From: Enoplosus armatus
Taxonomy: Eukaryota; Chordata; Actinopteri; Centrarchiformes; Enoplosidae
Assembly: GCF_043641665.1 (NCBI RefSeq)
Contig: NC_092190.1
Span: 25,126,010 to 25,190,009 of the forward strand
Direction: 5' to 3'
DNA: 64,000 nucleotides
The notes beneath the pieces were generated by a model. It was not told where the DNA came from and ran no database searches. It saw only the letters and a program-made list of their open reading frames with translations. The translations under genes were made by a program, and so were the position numbers. Below, piece by piece: positions 33,577 to 47,083 of the stretch (position 1 is the stretch's first letter; every line of letters starts with the position of its first letter).

Positions 33577-35025
33577 GTGACTCCTCTTTATTATCGTCTG
33601 TCCTCCTCTTCATTGTCACTCACTCTGTCTCTGTCCTCCTCTTCATTATCATGTGACTCCTCTTTATTGTCATCTGTCCTCCTCTTCATTATCATGTGAC
33701 TCCTCTTCATTATCATCTGTCCTCCTCTTCATTGTCACTCACTCTGTCTCTGTCCTCCTCCTCATTGTCACTCACTCTGTCTCCGTCCTCCTCTTCATTG
33801 TCACTCACTCTGACCTCCTCTTCATTATCACTCACTCTGACTCTGTCCTCCTCTTCATTGTCACTCACTGTCTCCGTCCTCCTCTTCATTATCATGTGAC
33901 TCCTCTTTATTATCATCTGTCCTCCTCTTCATTATCACTCACTCTGACTCCTCTTCATTGTCACTCACTCTGACTCTGTCCTCCTCTTCATTATCATGTG
34001 ACTCCTCTTTATTACCATCTGTCCTCCTCTTTATTATCATGTGACTCCTCTTCATTATCATCTGTCCTCCTCTTCATTGTCACTCAGTCTAACTCCGTCC
34101 TCCTCTTCATTGTCACTCACTCTGTCTCCGTCCTCCTCTTCATTATCACTCACTCTGACTCTGTCCTCCTCTTCATTATCACTCATTCTGACTCTGTCCT
34201 CCTCTTCATTGTCACTCACTCTGTCTCCGTCCTCCTCTTCATTATCACTCACTCTGACCTCCTCTTCATTGTCACTCACTCTGTCTCCGTCCTCCTCTTC
34301 ATTGTCACTCACTCTGACTCTGTCCTCCTCTTCATTATCACTCACTCTGTCTCCGTCCTCCTCTTCATTGTCACTCAGTCTCTGTCCTCCTCTTCATTGT
34401 CACTCACTCTGACTCTGTCCTCCTCTTCATTATCACTCACTCTGTCTCCATCCTCCTCTTCATTGTCAGTCACTCTGTCTCCATCCTCCTCTTCATTGTC
34501 ACTCACTCTGACTCTGTCCTCCTCTTCATTGTCAGTCACTCTGTCTCCGTCCTCCTCTTCATTGTCACTCACTCTGACTCCATCCTCCTCTTCATTTTCA
34601 CTCACTCTGTCTCCATCCTCTTCCTTTTCACTCACTCTGACTCTGACCTCTTCATTGTCACTCAGTCTCTGTCCTCCTCTCCATTGTCACTCACTCTGAC
34701 TCTGTCCTCCTCTTCATTATCACTCACTCTGTCTCCATCCTCCTCTTCATTGTCACTCACTCTGACTCTTTCCTCCTCTTCATTGTCAGTCACTCTGTCT
34801 CCGTCCTCCTCTTCATTGTCACTCACTCTGACTCTGTCCTCCTCTTCATTTTCACTCACTCTGTCTCCATCCTCCTCTTCATTTTCACTCACTCTGACTC
34901 CGTCCTCCTCTTCGTTATCACTCACTCTGTCTCCATCCTCCTCTTCATTTTCACTCACTCTGACTCTGTCCTCCTCTTCATTATCACTCACTCTGTCTCC
35001 GTCCTCTGTCACTTTGACTGTCACT
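33577..35025. repeat. 1.45-kb minisatellite, 33-bp units, pyrimidine-rich plus strand
   Basis: The unit is built from TCCTCCTCTTCATT, GTCACTCACTCTG or ATCACTCACTCTG, and ACTCTG or TCTCCG steps. The 5' part also has a longer CATGTGACTCCTCTTTATT variant. On minus it would read SDNEEEDRVRV per 11 residues. Open frames up to 233 codons arise because the unit is 33 bp. There is no start context, splice context or family match, so it is not called coding. Confidence 0.96.
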
Positions 35026-35029
35026 CATA

Positions 35030-38000
35030 TTATCTATGTATTGTAGCTCAGACCGCTAACGCCACGTTCATAACTCACACCTGAAGTGTTGGTTAAAGCA
35101 CTTGACATTTAAGCTGAATTGTAAACTCTGAAAGTAGATGAACACAATTCAAATGACATGAAAGCAGTTGAAATGTGAGTTGACATGTAACAGGTGAAAG
35201 CAGTTAAAGTGTTGCCACTGAAAACAGTTGGATTGTTTGTTGTTGAAGTGTCAGTTGAAGTGTTGTTATGTAATCTAATGGGCAGTTTGAGGTTTCAGGT
35301 ACATACATGTTTTGCTGAGATTCAAAGAAATGTAAAGAAGTGAAATGTTTTCTCCTTGTATTATTATGAGTTGAACACATTGAAACTGAGTCAAAACAGT
35401 GAAACAGATGTTTTTCTTCTGTGGTATCAGTGTGACCAGCAGCTCTTTGCTCACCAGGACAGCCCTGAATTTGACCTTTGACCCCAGGAGACATCAATGG
35501 TGAATAAGCCGTGTTAATGATGACAAAGGTGAAAACGGACAGCTGATTGTCTGTTTTTTCCTCGATGGCTGGATAATCAACCTGCAGCTCAGATCAGTCT
35601 GTTAATCCCACTGAAGGAAATCTTTAATTCTGCCTCGCAGGCGCCCAAAGGTTCCAGTAAGTGTTTTTTAATCTGAAATTGGACCAGATGTTGGTCTGCT
35701 GCAAATCACTGCTGTTCAGGAGCACTTTCTAACACACAGACCCACTAGTTCATACAACATGTTGTCCACCAGAGCTGCATCCAGCCTTCACTCTGCCACC
35801 TGAGGTGAAATCACTTCATTTCAACCTGTTTCAAAGAGAAATCGACTTATTTCATCAGACATTAGTGTCTGCATCAGGAAACAAGAAAGAATAAAGCAGG
35901 TCATTAGAATCAAGGAAGATGAATACCTGAAAGAAGGTGATCTGAAAAGTATATATATATATATATTCTTTCTGCACCACAGAGGCAATTACAGCCCGTC
36001 ACCCCCCTCTCTCTTCAGCTGTCACTGTCTAATAAATCAAAATTACAAATAATAAATAAAAAAACAGAGGGCACTAACATGACCTTAAAGAGGTCGAGGA
36101 CTCTGGACTTAGATGGAGGTTTTGTAATCTTTGACTAACTGGATGTTCGAGAGGTGAAGGACTGATAAGTCAAGAAAAGTGATTGAAACTGGACTTGTTT
36201 TAGGAATCAATGAGTTGTCCAGGTCGACACGTCTCGACTGACTGCAGAGGAGAGAGGTGAACGATTGACACATCCTCTGACATTTGATTTGGATCAGAAA
36301 CGACAGGAAGATCTCTTCACCTTGTTAACGTGGCGTTGCAGAGGTGGATGGAGGACTGCCTGGTGGACTCGTAGCTCCACATTCCTCAGAGCCTCACCTC
36401 CAGCAGCAGAAGGTCAGGGCCGCCGCTCCTCCCTGAACGTGACGCTCCATCTGCGCCCAACTGCCGGCGTTTGGCACCCGACTCGGGCATCTGCCACCTG
36501 CGCCGGCTGCCAGCTCGCCGTACACGCAGACATCTGCTGCGTTGGTGCTGGAGGGGGGGCGCTCAGTCAGCGCAACAACAGACAGACGGCCAAACAACAT
36601 TCTGAATGCCTCTCTGACAACCTGCTGTCCCGTTAGACTGCAGGCTGTCAGGGTGGAAACTGCTTCACCTGCAGAGACTCGAACACAAACAGGATCAACA
36701 GATGAACTCCATGTTTGTTCTGTTGAGGTGTTAAAAGACAAATTTAGCCTAAATGAGCGGAAATAAGAGGGAGGGAGAAACACAACATGCTGTCCTCTCT
36801 GTTCAACACAAACCCTCTGAAATGTTGCCGCTTATGTTTTAGATCACAGTGTCATTGTTTTGTACATACTGGGCACCAGTGAAATACTTACTGGGTACCC
36901 ACAGCAGATACAAGGACGAAGTACCTAGAACTAAATTACACTGTAAGTACTATTTAATGACCTGGAACATATAAAATAATTACACCACCAGACTTAAACT
37001 GAAACTGGCTCTCACGTTTTCAAAGCTTTGTTCAGATTTCAGTGTTCTGTCTTTACTGCAGCTTAAAAACTAAAACTGCAGTAATATATATATATATATA
37101 CACACAAACTACTAACAGTGTTCCTTACACTGTATGTTGTTCATTGAAGTGTATTTGGCTCCTGTCTGTCTGTCCGTCCTCTGACCTGATGTTAGAGGAC
37201 TTTTTGCTTCACACCACCAAACAAAAGCAGCTTAAGAAGCAAAATAAAGTTCAGGTTCGCTGTGTCATCAGTCCCAACCTTTGGACTGGACTGAATGTGA
37301 TATTCAACTGTCTGAGACCCAAGCAGGGTTCACAACCTGTCTACATTTGTTCACCTTGGACGTAATATGAAGTATAAATTATCTATAAAACATTAGTGCA
37401 GTGGCTCCCAGTAACTAGCTAGACATCAATAAATACATTTTGTTTATAAAAGACAACCGCTGTTATAGAAAATAATAAATATAAAATATTTAAATATTTA
37501 AATATAAAATTGAAATTGAAATGTAAAAGACAGGACCCGTGCCTGGGGTCCCCGAAGGGCCCCCAAATCAGTGAATCCTAATGTGAGTCTGTGGTTTGAA
37601 TATTTCACTCAGTGGAAACATCACAGAGCTCTAATGAGGAGCTGCAACAACACATCATACGATAGCACGTTATACTACTGTAGGTTATGTTACCGTCAGA
37701 GGGATGAGAGGACTTTAACAACCTGAAGGGGACAGGAAAGAGGAAACCTGTATGTTAAGAGGATGAAACAACCTTCGTCTCACAGGGACAAAGGACGCTG
37801 AGAGGACAGTACTTCCTGTCTGATCTCAACTGTTCGATCGGTGCTGAATCTCAGCTGTGAAATATTTAATCTGGCACAAAGGACATGATTCATTCATTAG
37901 TTTTGCCGTTGGTGGCGGACATATTGTTGATGCCCCTCAGCTGCTCACTGTGGACAGATGGTGGAGACACTGTCATTAATTTAAAACAGGCAGAAATGTT

Positions 38001-38240
38001 AAAGACTCTGGTCTGAATCTGCTGAATCACTGCAGTGTTTTATTCTGAAAGTCTGAAAAATCTGATTTAAAAATTAGAAAAAACTAAACTGATGATGATG
38101 ATGATGATCATTCATTATATAAATGTTATAGAACTGTTACACAACACACACACACTGCTACACAACACACACACACAACACACACACACACACTGCTACA
38201 CAACACACACTGCTACACAACACACACACACACACACACA
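35030..38240. other. Intergenic; CpG-richer patch and simple repeats
   Basis: There is a (TA)n at about 35950-35966. A GC-rich, CpG-containing patch at 36330-36600 carries open frames on both strands with no recognisable product. (TA) and (CA) tracts lie near 37084-37105, (GAT)n near 38086-38109 and a CA-rich tandem with CTGCTACACAA spacers at 38140-38240. Confidence 0.55.
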
Positions 38241-38243
38241 CTG

Positions 38244-38455
38244 CGGCATGGTGGCGCAGTGGTTAGCACTGTCGCACGGGAGGTAAAGCTAGTTAGAGCG
38301 GGTTGGGGGTTCGAGTCCTGGCTTCATGTTGAAGTGTCTTTGAGCACTGAACCCTCAGCTGCTCCTGATGGAGCTCGGTCGCCATCGGTGTGTGAATGTG
38401 TGTTGTAAAGTGCTTTGGGAACGTGAAGGTTGAAAAGCTATATAAGACTGCTAAG
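38244..38455 (+). mobile_element. tRNA-derived SINE
   Basis: The tRNA-like head has GGTGGCGCAGTGGTTAGCAC (A box) and GGGTTCGAGTCCTGG (B box). It is followed by a body with GTCTTTGAGCACTGAACCC and GTGTGTGAATGTGTG, and a tail AAAGTGCTTTGGGAACG ... AGCTATATAAG. This is a familiar fish SINE arrangement. It inserted directly after the CA-rich tandem. Confidence 0.85.
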
Positions 38456-38459
38456 ACTG

Positions 38460-41400
38460 CTACACAACACACCCTCCAGATGTTAGTGTCCGTTAATTGG
38501 TCCAGATGTTAGTGTCCATTGATTGGTCCAGATGTTAGTACGTAGTTGTTGGGGAGCTGCCAGGGAGAGGAAACCATTTAGCGTTCATCGTTAAGACCTG
38601 AGCAAAACATAATAATCATTTCACCTGTTTGCTTTGTTGTATCAATGAATCAGCCTGCAGTTTGTTTCACTGTGAGATCTGCAATAGATTCAGTGACACA
38701 CTGACTGAATCCCATCCTCGCTGCTGAACATCTAATCCCATTACAAACACACTGAGACACTGCAGGCTGCTCCAACCCCCCCTGCACCCCCTGCATCAAG
38801 GCAAATATTAGCAGAAAGCAAATAATCCTGCAGGTTGGGATTAAGATTTTAAATGGATCCCAATTGTGTGCTTTTTGGTTAATGAATAACAAAGTCTTGG
38901 AGGACGGCGCCTGTAATTTATTAAACATGAAAAGCTCCTTGATGAAATATAAAAACTGGATGTGTTTTTGCATTTCAAACGATTTGCATGGCCAGCTAGC
39001 TCGCATGCTAATGAGGAGCGAGTTTCAAAGAGTTATAAAAAGAAATGAGTTAGTAACTGAATTCCCCTGTTTAACAGAAAAAAGGTGTCAGAGAGTGGAA
39101 GTATAACCAGCAAACAGTCTGTCTGTGTGAAGAACTGAAGATTTCATCCACACAAACAATTACAACTGAAATATTCAGTCTGATTGATCATCTGCTCACA
39201 AATATATACTAAACCAAACATTAGCTGTTGCAGATAACTGGACCTTGTTAGCTTCTCGGTCTAGTTAGCTTCTATACCCTGTTTGAGTTTGCTAGCTGGA
39301 ATTGGCGAGAAGCTAACTCAATAATCTGAGTTGTGAATTATGAAATGTACCACTGTTCTTTTTGAACTTTTAATTTATCAATAAAAGAGAGAAACAGGAG
39401 TAACATTAACTGCGTTTGGTTTTCTTTATTATACTTCTACCACGCTCATGTTTATTTCTTTGTTGCTATTAGAAAGAAAATGTTTTCTATATTAGTGTCG
39501 AAGTGTTGGGAAATGTTGTGAATCCATACGAATACAGAAAAATGAGCAGGTCACAAGGAGACTCCTCAAGTCCAAATCAGGATTTAGTTGTTTCTCTTCA
39601 GAGTCACATGACCTACAGAGATGGAAAAAGAAGCTCCTGTATCTGAGCAGAAAGTCCCGGTTTCTCCTCTCGCCTCGTGGCCCACTTACAAACTCACATG
39701 ACTCCGTCTCCATGGTTACCGAGGACACCAAACAGCCAGGGAAAACAAACCTACCCAGAGAGCAGAATGTGATTGAATGTACTCGACGCCCGACGTGGAG
39801 CGCGCTCGTTATGTTTAAGGTTGAATATGATGATCCGAAAGCTGAGTTCATTTCATGAACCAGACCTTTTCTTTATTTCTACATTTTTACATGATTTTCT
39901 TCTCGACATGTAAATTAATTTCATGACTTTCGCTTTCGTGAAATAAAAAAAGAAATGATCTAACTGTCAAAGATTTCCAAAAGGTCAATGACAGCAGGTT
40001 CAATATAAATTCACATGAACTAAACAGAGTGATTAAATGTGCCATTCATGAGTTCATACACATCAGATATAGTAAGTGAAATATATCCCAGCAGTGAGCG
40101 ACATACTTGCAGAACATTAATACGATCACATCATGTAATTTCACACACGTAGAGATGATTTGTTCCCGTCTTCCTGACCTCCTCTTTGTCCTCAGAGGTC
40201 AAAATAAAAAAGACAGATGATAAAGTAAAGAACAGATTTCTGATATGAAAACTTTCCCACTTTACTTACATTGGTTTGTTTTCCACATTCTAAAAACCAC
40301 GACAGTTTAGTTTTCAAGACATTATTACACGCGTACTCAGTAGTACTACTACATTGTTACACGAGTACTCAGTAGTATTAGTACACTATTATTTATTATC
40401 CTTGACAGGTTCAGCAGAGCATCAGTGGTTGACATCATATTCCACAAACTTCCGTCGTCTTTCCCAGCACTGTATCCTGTAGGTACACAGTATTTACATA
40501 AATACTTAGAGTATAATATATTACTCCTTTCCTCTAAAATACCCAACTGTTACTCCCAGAGAGACAGACAGAGAGACAGGTGGCTGAGGATCCAGATCTC
40601 CTCTGATACTGAGGACACATGAATAATAGATGTGAGCGCTCTCAGTGCCAGGATCAGGACCTGCAAACACAGCTGCTGCTCACCACCATCCAACAACCAA
40701 CCAACACCAGAGTCCACCTGAGGACTGCCCCAGGACCGCAACACTAACTACAGCACACACACATCATGTTGTGCTTGAGTCAGGTGGACTTCCTCTTTAA
40801 ATCAGTCTGTTTTCATGCTGGCAGCTCTGTGAGGCTGCACTCAGACACAGCGCTGCTTTGAGCTAAATGCTGACATCAGCATGCTAACATGCTAATGTTA
40901 AGCAGGTATAATGTTCCAAATGTTCCTCACCGCCCCGCAGTGGAAATTACACCTTTGACCTAACCAGTGCTCAGTGCTGAAGTTTCCTACGACTAACCTG
41001 CTCCTTTGAACGTCTCATCGGAGCTGCATTAACCTCACACAGACGGTGTTTGATGTGAACATGCACGGCTCTAATTATCCTCCTGCTGAGAGTCGCTGCT
41101 AATTATCAGCTGTGATGTGATGAAGAGGCTGTAATCACCTGCAGGGCCGCCGAGTAAACTGACCCACATCTCCTGTGTGTACATATTTATTATCAAATTA
41201 AAGACTCCACCTGGGGACTGTTAGCTGCCGAACAGAGGAGGAGAAAACAGAAAACCAGCTAAGGACTTGTCTGTAAAAGAGATGTTTCCAGCCCCAAACC
41301 ACCAAAAACATTTGCACTAACATTTGCTGCCATTTCTCAAGAAGCTGAATAAAACCATGAGTTACGTGTGATGAAATCTAAAAATAATCTACTGTGTCGA

Positions 41401-41504
41401 AAAAGTGTCCCAACGAAAAGCACAAAGTGTGTTATTTTGAGACTGCAGGAACATTATCAAACAAAAATCAGAGATGTTGATGCTGTTTTATTCTTACATA
41501 TACA

Positions 41505-41540
<36 letters not shown>

Positions 41541-41799
41541 AAATAATTTATATTCTTAATTTCTGTGGTTTTCTTGCACAGTTTGGCTGTAAGTTGTTTT
41601 CACATTTCACACAAACATTCTGGTTGATTTTAAAACTCCTCATCTCATCCCGTGTCAGGTACGAGCTGAACATTAAACATCACCTGTATTTGTATTTCTA
41701 TGAATCTCTTGTGAGGGATTCATTCTTTTCTTTATTTGTCATGAAGACAAAGTGATCCAGCTGACAGGACAGACAGGTCTCAAGAATACTGGTTCATAC

Positions 41800-41830
<31 letters not shown>

Positions 41831-43175
41831 TACAGTGACCCTCCTCAGACATTGTTCTCATGTGATGTGAAGATTCTTGTTGAAGCCTTTAATTCTTTCT
41901 AATTTCATATTAGAGATGAGATCCGTGAGGCTTCAGAGGACTAAAGAGTTCCAGTTTGAAGTGTTTCTGAGCCTGGAGGGACCAGCAGGACTCAGTGTAA
42001 ACAGGATTAAAGCCAGTTCACCTCCGGCTCTGATGAACAAGGAGAACCGGCTTCTTCCACTTCTTCACTTTAACGCTGAGATTTCAGACTGTGGAGGAGA
42101 GACAGACTGCCTGAACCATCAGCTGGATGAACCAGATCCACGTGGACCTCCTCCTGGCTCTGGTCCAGGATCAGCTGCTCCTCTGGGGAGCCACACAGGA
42201 AACAACAACACGGCTTTAATTGGCTGAATTAACTGAGTCTAATTACTATGTTAATGTTTACCTGGTGGAGACAGCAGGACCTGGACCCTCGGGCCGCCCA
42301 GAGCGCCGGGTGTTTGTGATGAGCCTCCTCAGATCGATCTGGATTAATAGATCTGAGACCAGAAAAACTCCCATCAGATAGAAACAAAATATCCTGCTGA
42401 GCCAATCAGACTTAGAGAGCTGAATCAGAGGGCATCATGGGAAATATTGACTGAGCTCAGATTGAAAGGACCCGACAGTGTTTGAGCCCCTGTGACGATG
42501 TATGTCAGGTGACTGGCGGCAGGAGCCGGAACATTATACTTCAAACTGATTATGTTTCATGAAACTGACTGAGCAGATTATAACATGTGACTATAAAGTT
42601 AACATTGAGCTGGAACTCAGGCGTCACCTCGTGTGTGTGCTAACAGCTGGGGAACAATAACAAGCTGCTGTTGACAGCTCTGCATCGTAGCTGCTGAGCT
42701 AACGCTAGCTAACGCCTCACAGCTGCAATGATACCATGTGTTTAACCCTTTCAGTCCCAGCATCCCACCCCCTGTTTGAGTGAGGCTTACAAACAAACTG
42801 ATTGGTTTAGCTCGCTGTCAGTCAACCTATCAACAGCAGCAGATCATCCTCCTGTGTGACGCCATAGTTATCAAAGCACCATGTGAGCATCACTGAGGAG
42901 GATTAACAGCTGCCTGTTGTTTGTTGGTTATGATACTTTTTGAAGTCACTGGGCGTTGACCTTTGACCCCATGAGGTCAGAAAGGTCGGCGACAGTTTGA
43001 TCAGAAGTGACTTTCAGTAAATCTGTGTTGTGTTACTGTTCAGTGATCAGCTCTCACCTCTGACACCTCCACACTTCTGATAGCAGCCATTTTGTTTCTT
43101 TATATGAGTAAATATATAAACACCATGTTTCTATGATTCATTAAACATCTTGAATGAAAATATTCACTGAAGAAG
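38460..43175. other. Intergenic; possible regulatory blocks, no gene
   Basis: Non-repetitive AT-rich blocks with TAAT/ATTA motifs lie at 38830-39080 and 41030-41215. Simple repeats are (TA)n at 41506-41538 and (ATT)n at 41806-41830. A 12-bp inverted pair GTTAGCTTCTCG / CGAGAAGCTAAC sits at 39247-39258 and 39306-39317. The open frame at 41877-42227 resembles nothing known. Confidence 0.5.
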
Positions 43176-43181
43176 GAAACG

Positions 43182-44109
43182 TGGAACTGAAAGGACCAGA
43201 GACTGGGAACAGGAACTGAAAGGACCAGAGACTGGGAATAGGGACCAGGGACTGGGAAAAGGAGCTGAAAGGACCAGGAACTTGGAACTGGGACTGGGAA
43301 AAGGAACTGAAAGGACCAGGGAACAGAGACTGGGAACAGGGACCAGGGACTGGGAAAAGGAACTGAAAGGACCAGGGAACAGAGACTGGGAACAGGGACC
43401 AGGGACTGGGAAAAGGAACTGAAAGGACCAGGGACCAAGAACTGAAAGGACCACAGACTGGGAACAGGGACCAGGGACTGGGAAAAGGAGCTGAAAGGAC
43501 CAGGAACTGGGAACTGGGACTGGGAAAAGGAACTGAAAGGACCAGAGACTGGGAACAGGGACCAGAGACTGGGAAAAGGAACTGAAAGGACCAGGGACCA
43601 AGAACTGAAAGGACCACAGACTGGGAACAGGGACCAGGGACTGGGAAAAGGAACTGAAAAAACCAAGAACTGGGAACTGGGACTGGGAAAAGGAACTGAA
43701 AGGACCAGAGACTGGGAACAGGGACCAGGAACTGGGAAAATGAACTGAAAGGACCAGGGACCAAGAACTGAAAGGACCAGAGACTGGTAACGGGGACCAG
43801 GGACTGGGAAAAGGAGCCGAAAGGACCAGGGACCAAGAACTGAAAGGACCACAGACTGGGAACAGGGACCAGGGACTGGGAAAAGGAACTGAAAAAACCA
43901 GGAACTGGGAACTGGGACTGGGAAAAGGAGCCGAAAGGACCAGGGACCAGGAACTGGGAAAAGGAACTGAAAGGACCAGGGACCAAGAACTGAAAGGACC
44001 AGAGACTGGTAACGGGGACCAGGGACTGGGAAAAGGAGCCGAAAGGACCAGGGACCAGGGACTGGGAAAAGGAACTGAAAGGACCAGGGACCAGAGACTG
44101 GGAACAGGG
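43182..44109. repeat. 930-bp purine-rich minisatellite
   Basis: Modules GGAACTGAAAGGACCAG, GGACCAGGGACTGGGAAAA and AGACTGGGAACAG are shuffled in a non-uniform order. Minus-strand open frames (up to 330 codons, GPFSSFSQSLVPVPSLWSF-like) are repeat artefacts. Confidence 0.95.
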
Positions 44110-44819
44110 TCTTTCTTTGACCTTCATGTACACAGACTTGTATTGAGTTGTTTTCTATTTAAACTGATCCTGTATCAGGACCAGTATGTTTTCAGGTCCT
44201 GGTTTGAAACAGCCCTCAGTGAAAACATGAAATACATGTTTCCTTGTTTCTTCTGTAGTGAAACTTTATTTAGAAAGAAATAAAGAAAACAGACATGAAA
44301 GAGAAAAACTGCTGTGAAGGTTTTGATGTGAAAACAGAAGATTTGAGAAGAGAAACTGGTCCTGGTTCAGTGAAATACAAACGTTTGGATCATTAAGAGT
44401 TGAGAGCAGACGGGAGGCGTGGGAAACTTTTCATGTGGTCAGTTTGTTTTCACCCTGGATCAATAAACACAACGATAATCATCGTTTATCACCACGATTA
44501 CACTCAGATAAACCACCAGCGTGACCCTTCACACCGACACATCAGTGTCTCATCAGATCTGGACCTGAACCAGAACCAGAGAGAAAGCTCCCCACACAAA
44601 TCATCTGTTCTCTTTAGTTCCCATGTAAGAAGCGTTTGAGGGTGTCAGTGAATGCACCACAGCCTGACTGAACAAACGAGAGACCAGAGAACACTCGTCA
44701 CAGCTGATCTGAGAACAGACAAGGTCCAAAGTCAAACGTATGAGTTGTGACTGCTCCTCCTGAACAGATCTGGGGGGGGGGGGGGGTAAACCACATACTT
44801 AAATGACTGGGAGCGAGGT

Positions 44820-45260
44820 ACCTTTGCATACAAATACTCTCTCTCTTTCTGTGTCTCCCCCAGCGCCAGGCTGATAAGACAGGGAGCGGGGGGGTTCACC
44901 CCTCTTGCAGGAATTCAAAGCAGCCCCCGTCGCCTGGATTTAATTTGCATTGGGAGGAAGGATAGCGCAGCACGAGGCGGCAGTTGGAGCGCGCTCAGAG
45001 AGGCGGCGTGCCCGGCAGCTCTGCCAGAGAGGACAGTCTGGGGGCCACCTGCCCCCCCACCCCACCCCTCCTTAATCCACAAGTATTTCATTTAGAGCGT
45101 CAGGAACGTCCTCTGCCTTTGATGTGCGTTTGTCCCGTGGACACAACATTAAAGACTCTCCTTCAAGCTGGGGCAAATTCAAATAGCGTTACCTTCTTCT
45201 AAGGATTGCAAATGTGCTTAAATATGCCCTTTAATGGTGTATTTTCCTCCAACCGTGAGC
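44820..45260. promoter_or_regulatory. Candidate conserved noncoding block
   Basis: Unique sequence including CTGATAAGACAGGG, GATTTAATTTGCATTGGG (octamer-like TTTGCAT) and TTAATCCACAAGTATTTC. It has higher GC and CpG than its surroundings. The short plus open frame over it is not supported as an exon. Confidence 0.3.
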
Positions 45261-46510
45261 TCAATAAATTAGTTCCCCCTGTGAGAAGAGGCCGCCTCTG
45301 ATTGGCCGCTGAGAAGCACCGGTTCATTTATCTGTTGTTCTTTGAGTCTCATATGAGAGGAGGAGGAGAGGCGCTTTAAAGAAGAACCAAGAGACTTGAA
45401 GTGAGTTCAGCCGGAACAGGAACCTGTCAGGACCTGCTGACCCTGGAGCAGCACGCAGGTCAGTTACTGCAGTACAAGTGCTAACACCACACCGTAGAAA
45501 TACTCTGTTACAAGCAAGTCCTGCATTCAAAATCATGCAAAAAGTATTGATTATTATTATTTATCAAAATATACTTCAAGTACCAAAAGTAAAAGTACTC
45601 ACTCTGCAGAATATTTCTATTTTATTATTGATTATAATTATCGATGAATTCATGTGTTGAAGGTGGAGCTCATTTTAATGACCTTATATTCTGCTCAGGT
45701 AGTTTAATCTGTAATAATACACCTTCATTTATTAGTTGATTATATTTGTATTAATAATCTGAATCTGCAAAGTAATTTATTAGTTTATTAACCAGTTATT
45801 AGCTATTAGTCAATTAGCTGTTAGGAGCTCACTGCTTGCTGTGTGAAATGTAATATAATATTTATCTGTGTTCCTCTTCAATCATATTTACGTTGTTTGT
45901 GTTTCCTCTCTGTCTCATGTGAAACACTTCGGTTTGTCTTGTTGTTGAAAGCTGCTGTACTGATAAAGTTGCTAATGAACTAATAAAGTTCCCCATTGAT
46001 GTGTTGGAGTTCGTGAAATCATTTAACCCTCCAGAGTCTTGTCAAAAAAGGAACAAGTAAAGAGACATTGAAGAAATGGTTGATGACCTCTGATGTGAAA
46101 TACAGATTATGAACTTGTTTGAATTTGTTTTCTAGTAGCTGCTGTTTGGTCTGTTTCAGCAGAACAGAAAATATTCCTGTTAAATAAATCAAAGTAGTTT
46201 AACTGAAACGTAACACATTTCTCACTATTTTACTGAACTAATTCTTCAGCTAATCAAGAAAATAACGTGTGATGACGAGAGCTGCTGTTACCTGTCTGCA
46301 GGTGTGTGTGCTGCCCTCATGACTGTCGAGTGACGATAAAGCTGAACTAACAGACCGAAGCTGCTGGTGTCTCTTCATGTCTCTGTAATGAGGACGTTAA
46401 TGTGGTCCTCCAGCAGCAGCACTGTTTCTCTCCCTGAGCTGAGGCTGACAGGATGGACTTGAAGCGCTCACAGGGATTAACATAATTGCTGCCTGACACA
46501 CGCTGACATG

Positions 46511-46524
46511 ATGCTAATTAGCAT
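46511..46524. promoter_or_regulatory. Homeodomain-type palindrome ATGCTAATTAGCAT
   Basis: A perfect 14-bp palindrome centred on TAATTA with POU-like ATGC flanks, in a non-repetitive AT-rich block. Regulatory use is inference. Confidence 0.35.
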
Positions 46525-46946
46525 GTTCTCGTGTCGCGCCCGATGAATAATTGAAATCAACAGTTTTTGGCCTTTATCACAGAAACACAGGAAGTGCCCA
46601 AAAACATCAAGAGAAGACATCACAGCAGATTTTTTCAACATGTGACCCTGAACGCCTCGTGTGGTGTTCAGAGCTTGACATGTTAGCTGATAAAAAGCAG
46701 GAAAAGCTGTATGAACGTTTGGTGACAAAAGGAAAAGTGAAAGGCATGTCTGCTCTCATGTAAGCTGCTAATGTTAGCATGTCTGGCTAACTAGCTTCTT
46801 ACCTAGTCCAGGCTTTCGTCTTACGGAAGTGGATCCAACCTGGTCCCTTGACAAAACTAATTTGAGTTTTTCTCCAGACCAGACCCCCCCGTCCCCAGCT
46901 CCAAATCATAACAGAAGTTATCTCAGGGCACTTTACATAATACAAC

Positions 46947-46979
<33 letters not shown>

Positions 46980-47083
46980 CTTCACCTTCCTTCGCTACGC
47001 TCTGTTGCTCTTCCTGAGCTGTCTTCTGATTCCTGGCTGTTTATCTGAATGGAGGGTCTGAGGACAGACAGGGTGTCGTGTGC

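Noticed and set aside
33998..35046. Ser/Leu-rich and acidic repeat open frames up to 233 codons
   Set aside because: They come from a 33-bp minisatellite open in several frames, with no start or splice context and no family match.
36265..36783. GC-rich opposing frames that could be an exon of an upstream gene
   Set aside because: No recognisable family on either strand and no convincing splice sites; kept only as a CpG-richer patch.
41877..42227. 116-codon plus frame
   Set aside because: No family resemblance; begins in simple AT-rich sequence; no promoter or splice support.
43100..44133. 330-codon minus frame GPFSSFSQSLVPVPSLWSF-like
   Set aside because: It lies wholly within a shuffled minisatellite; parallel frames are equally open.
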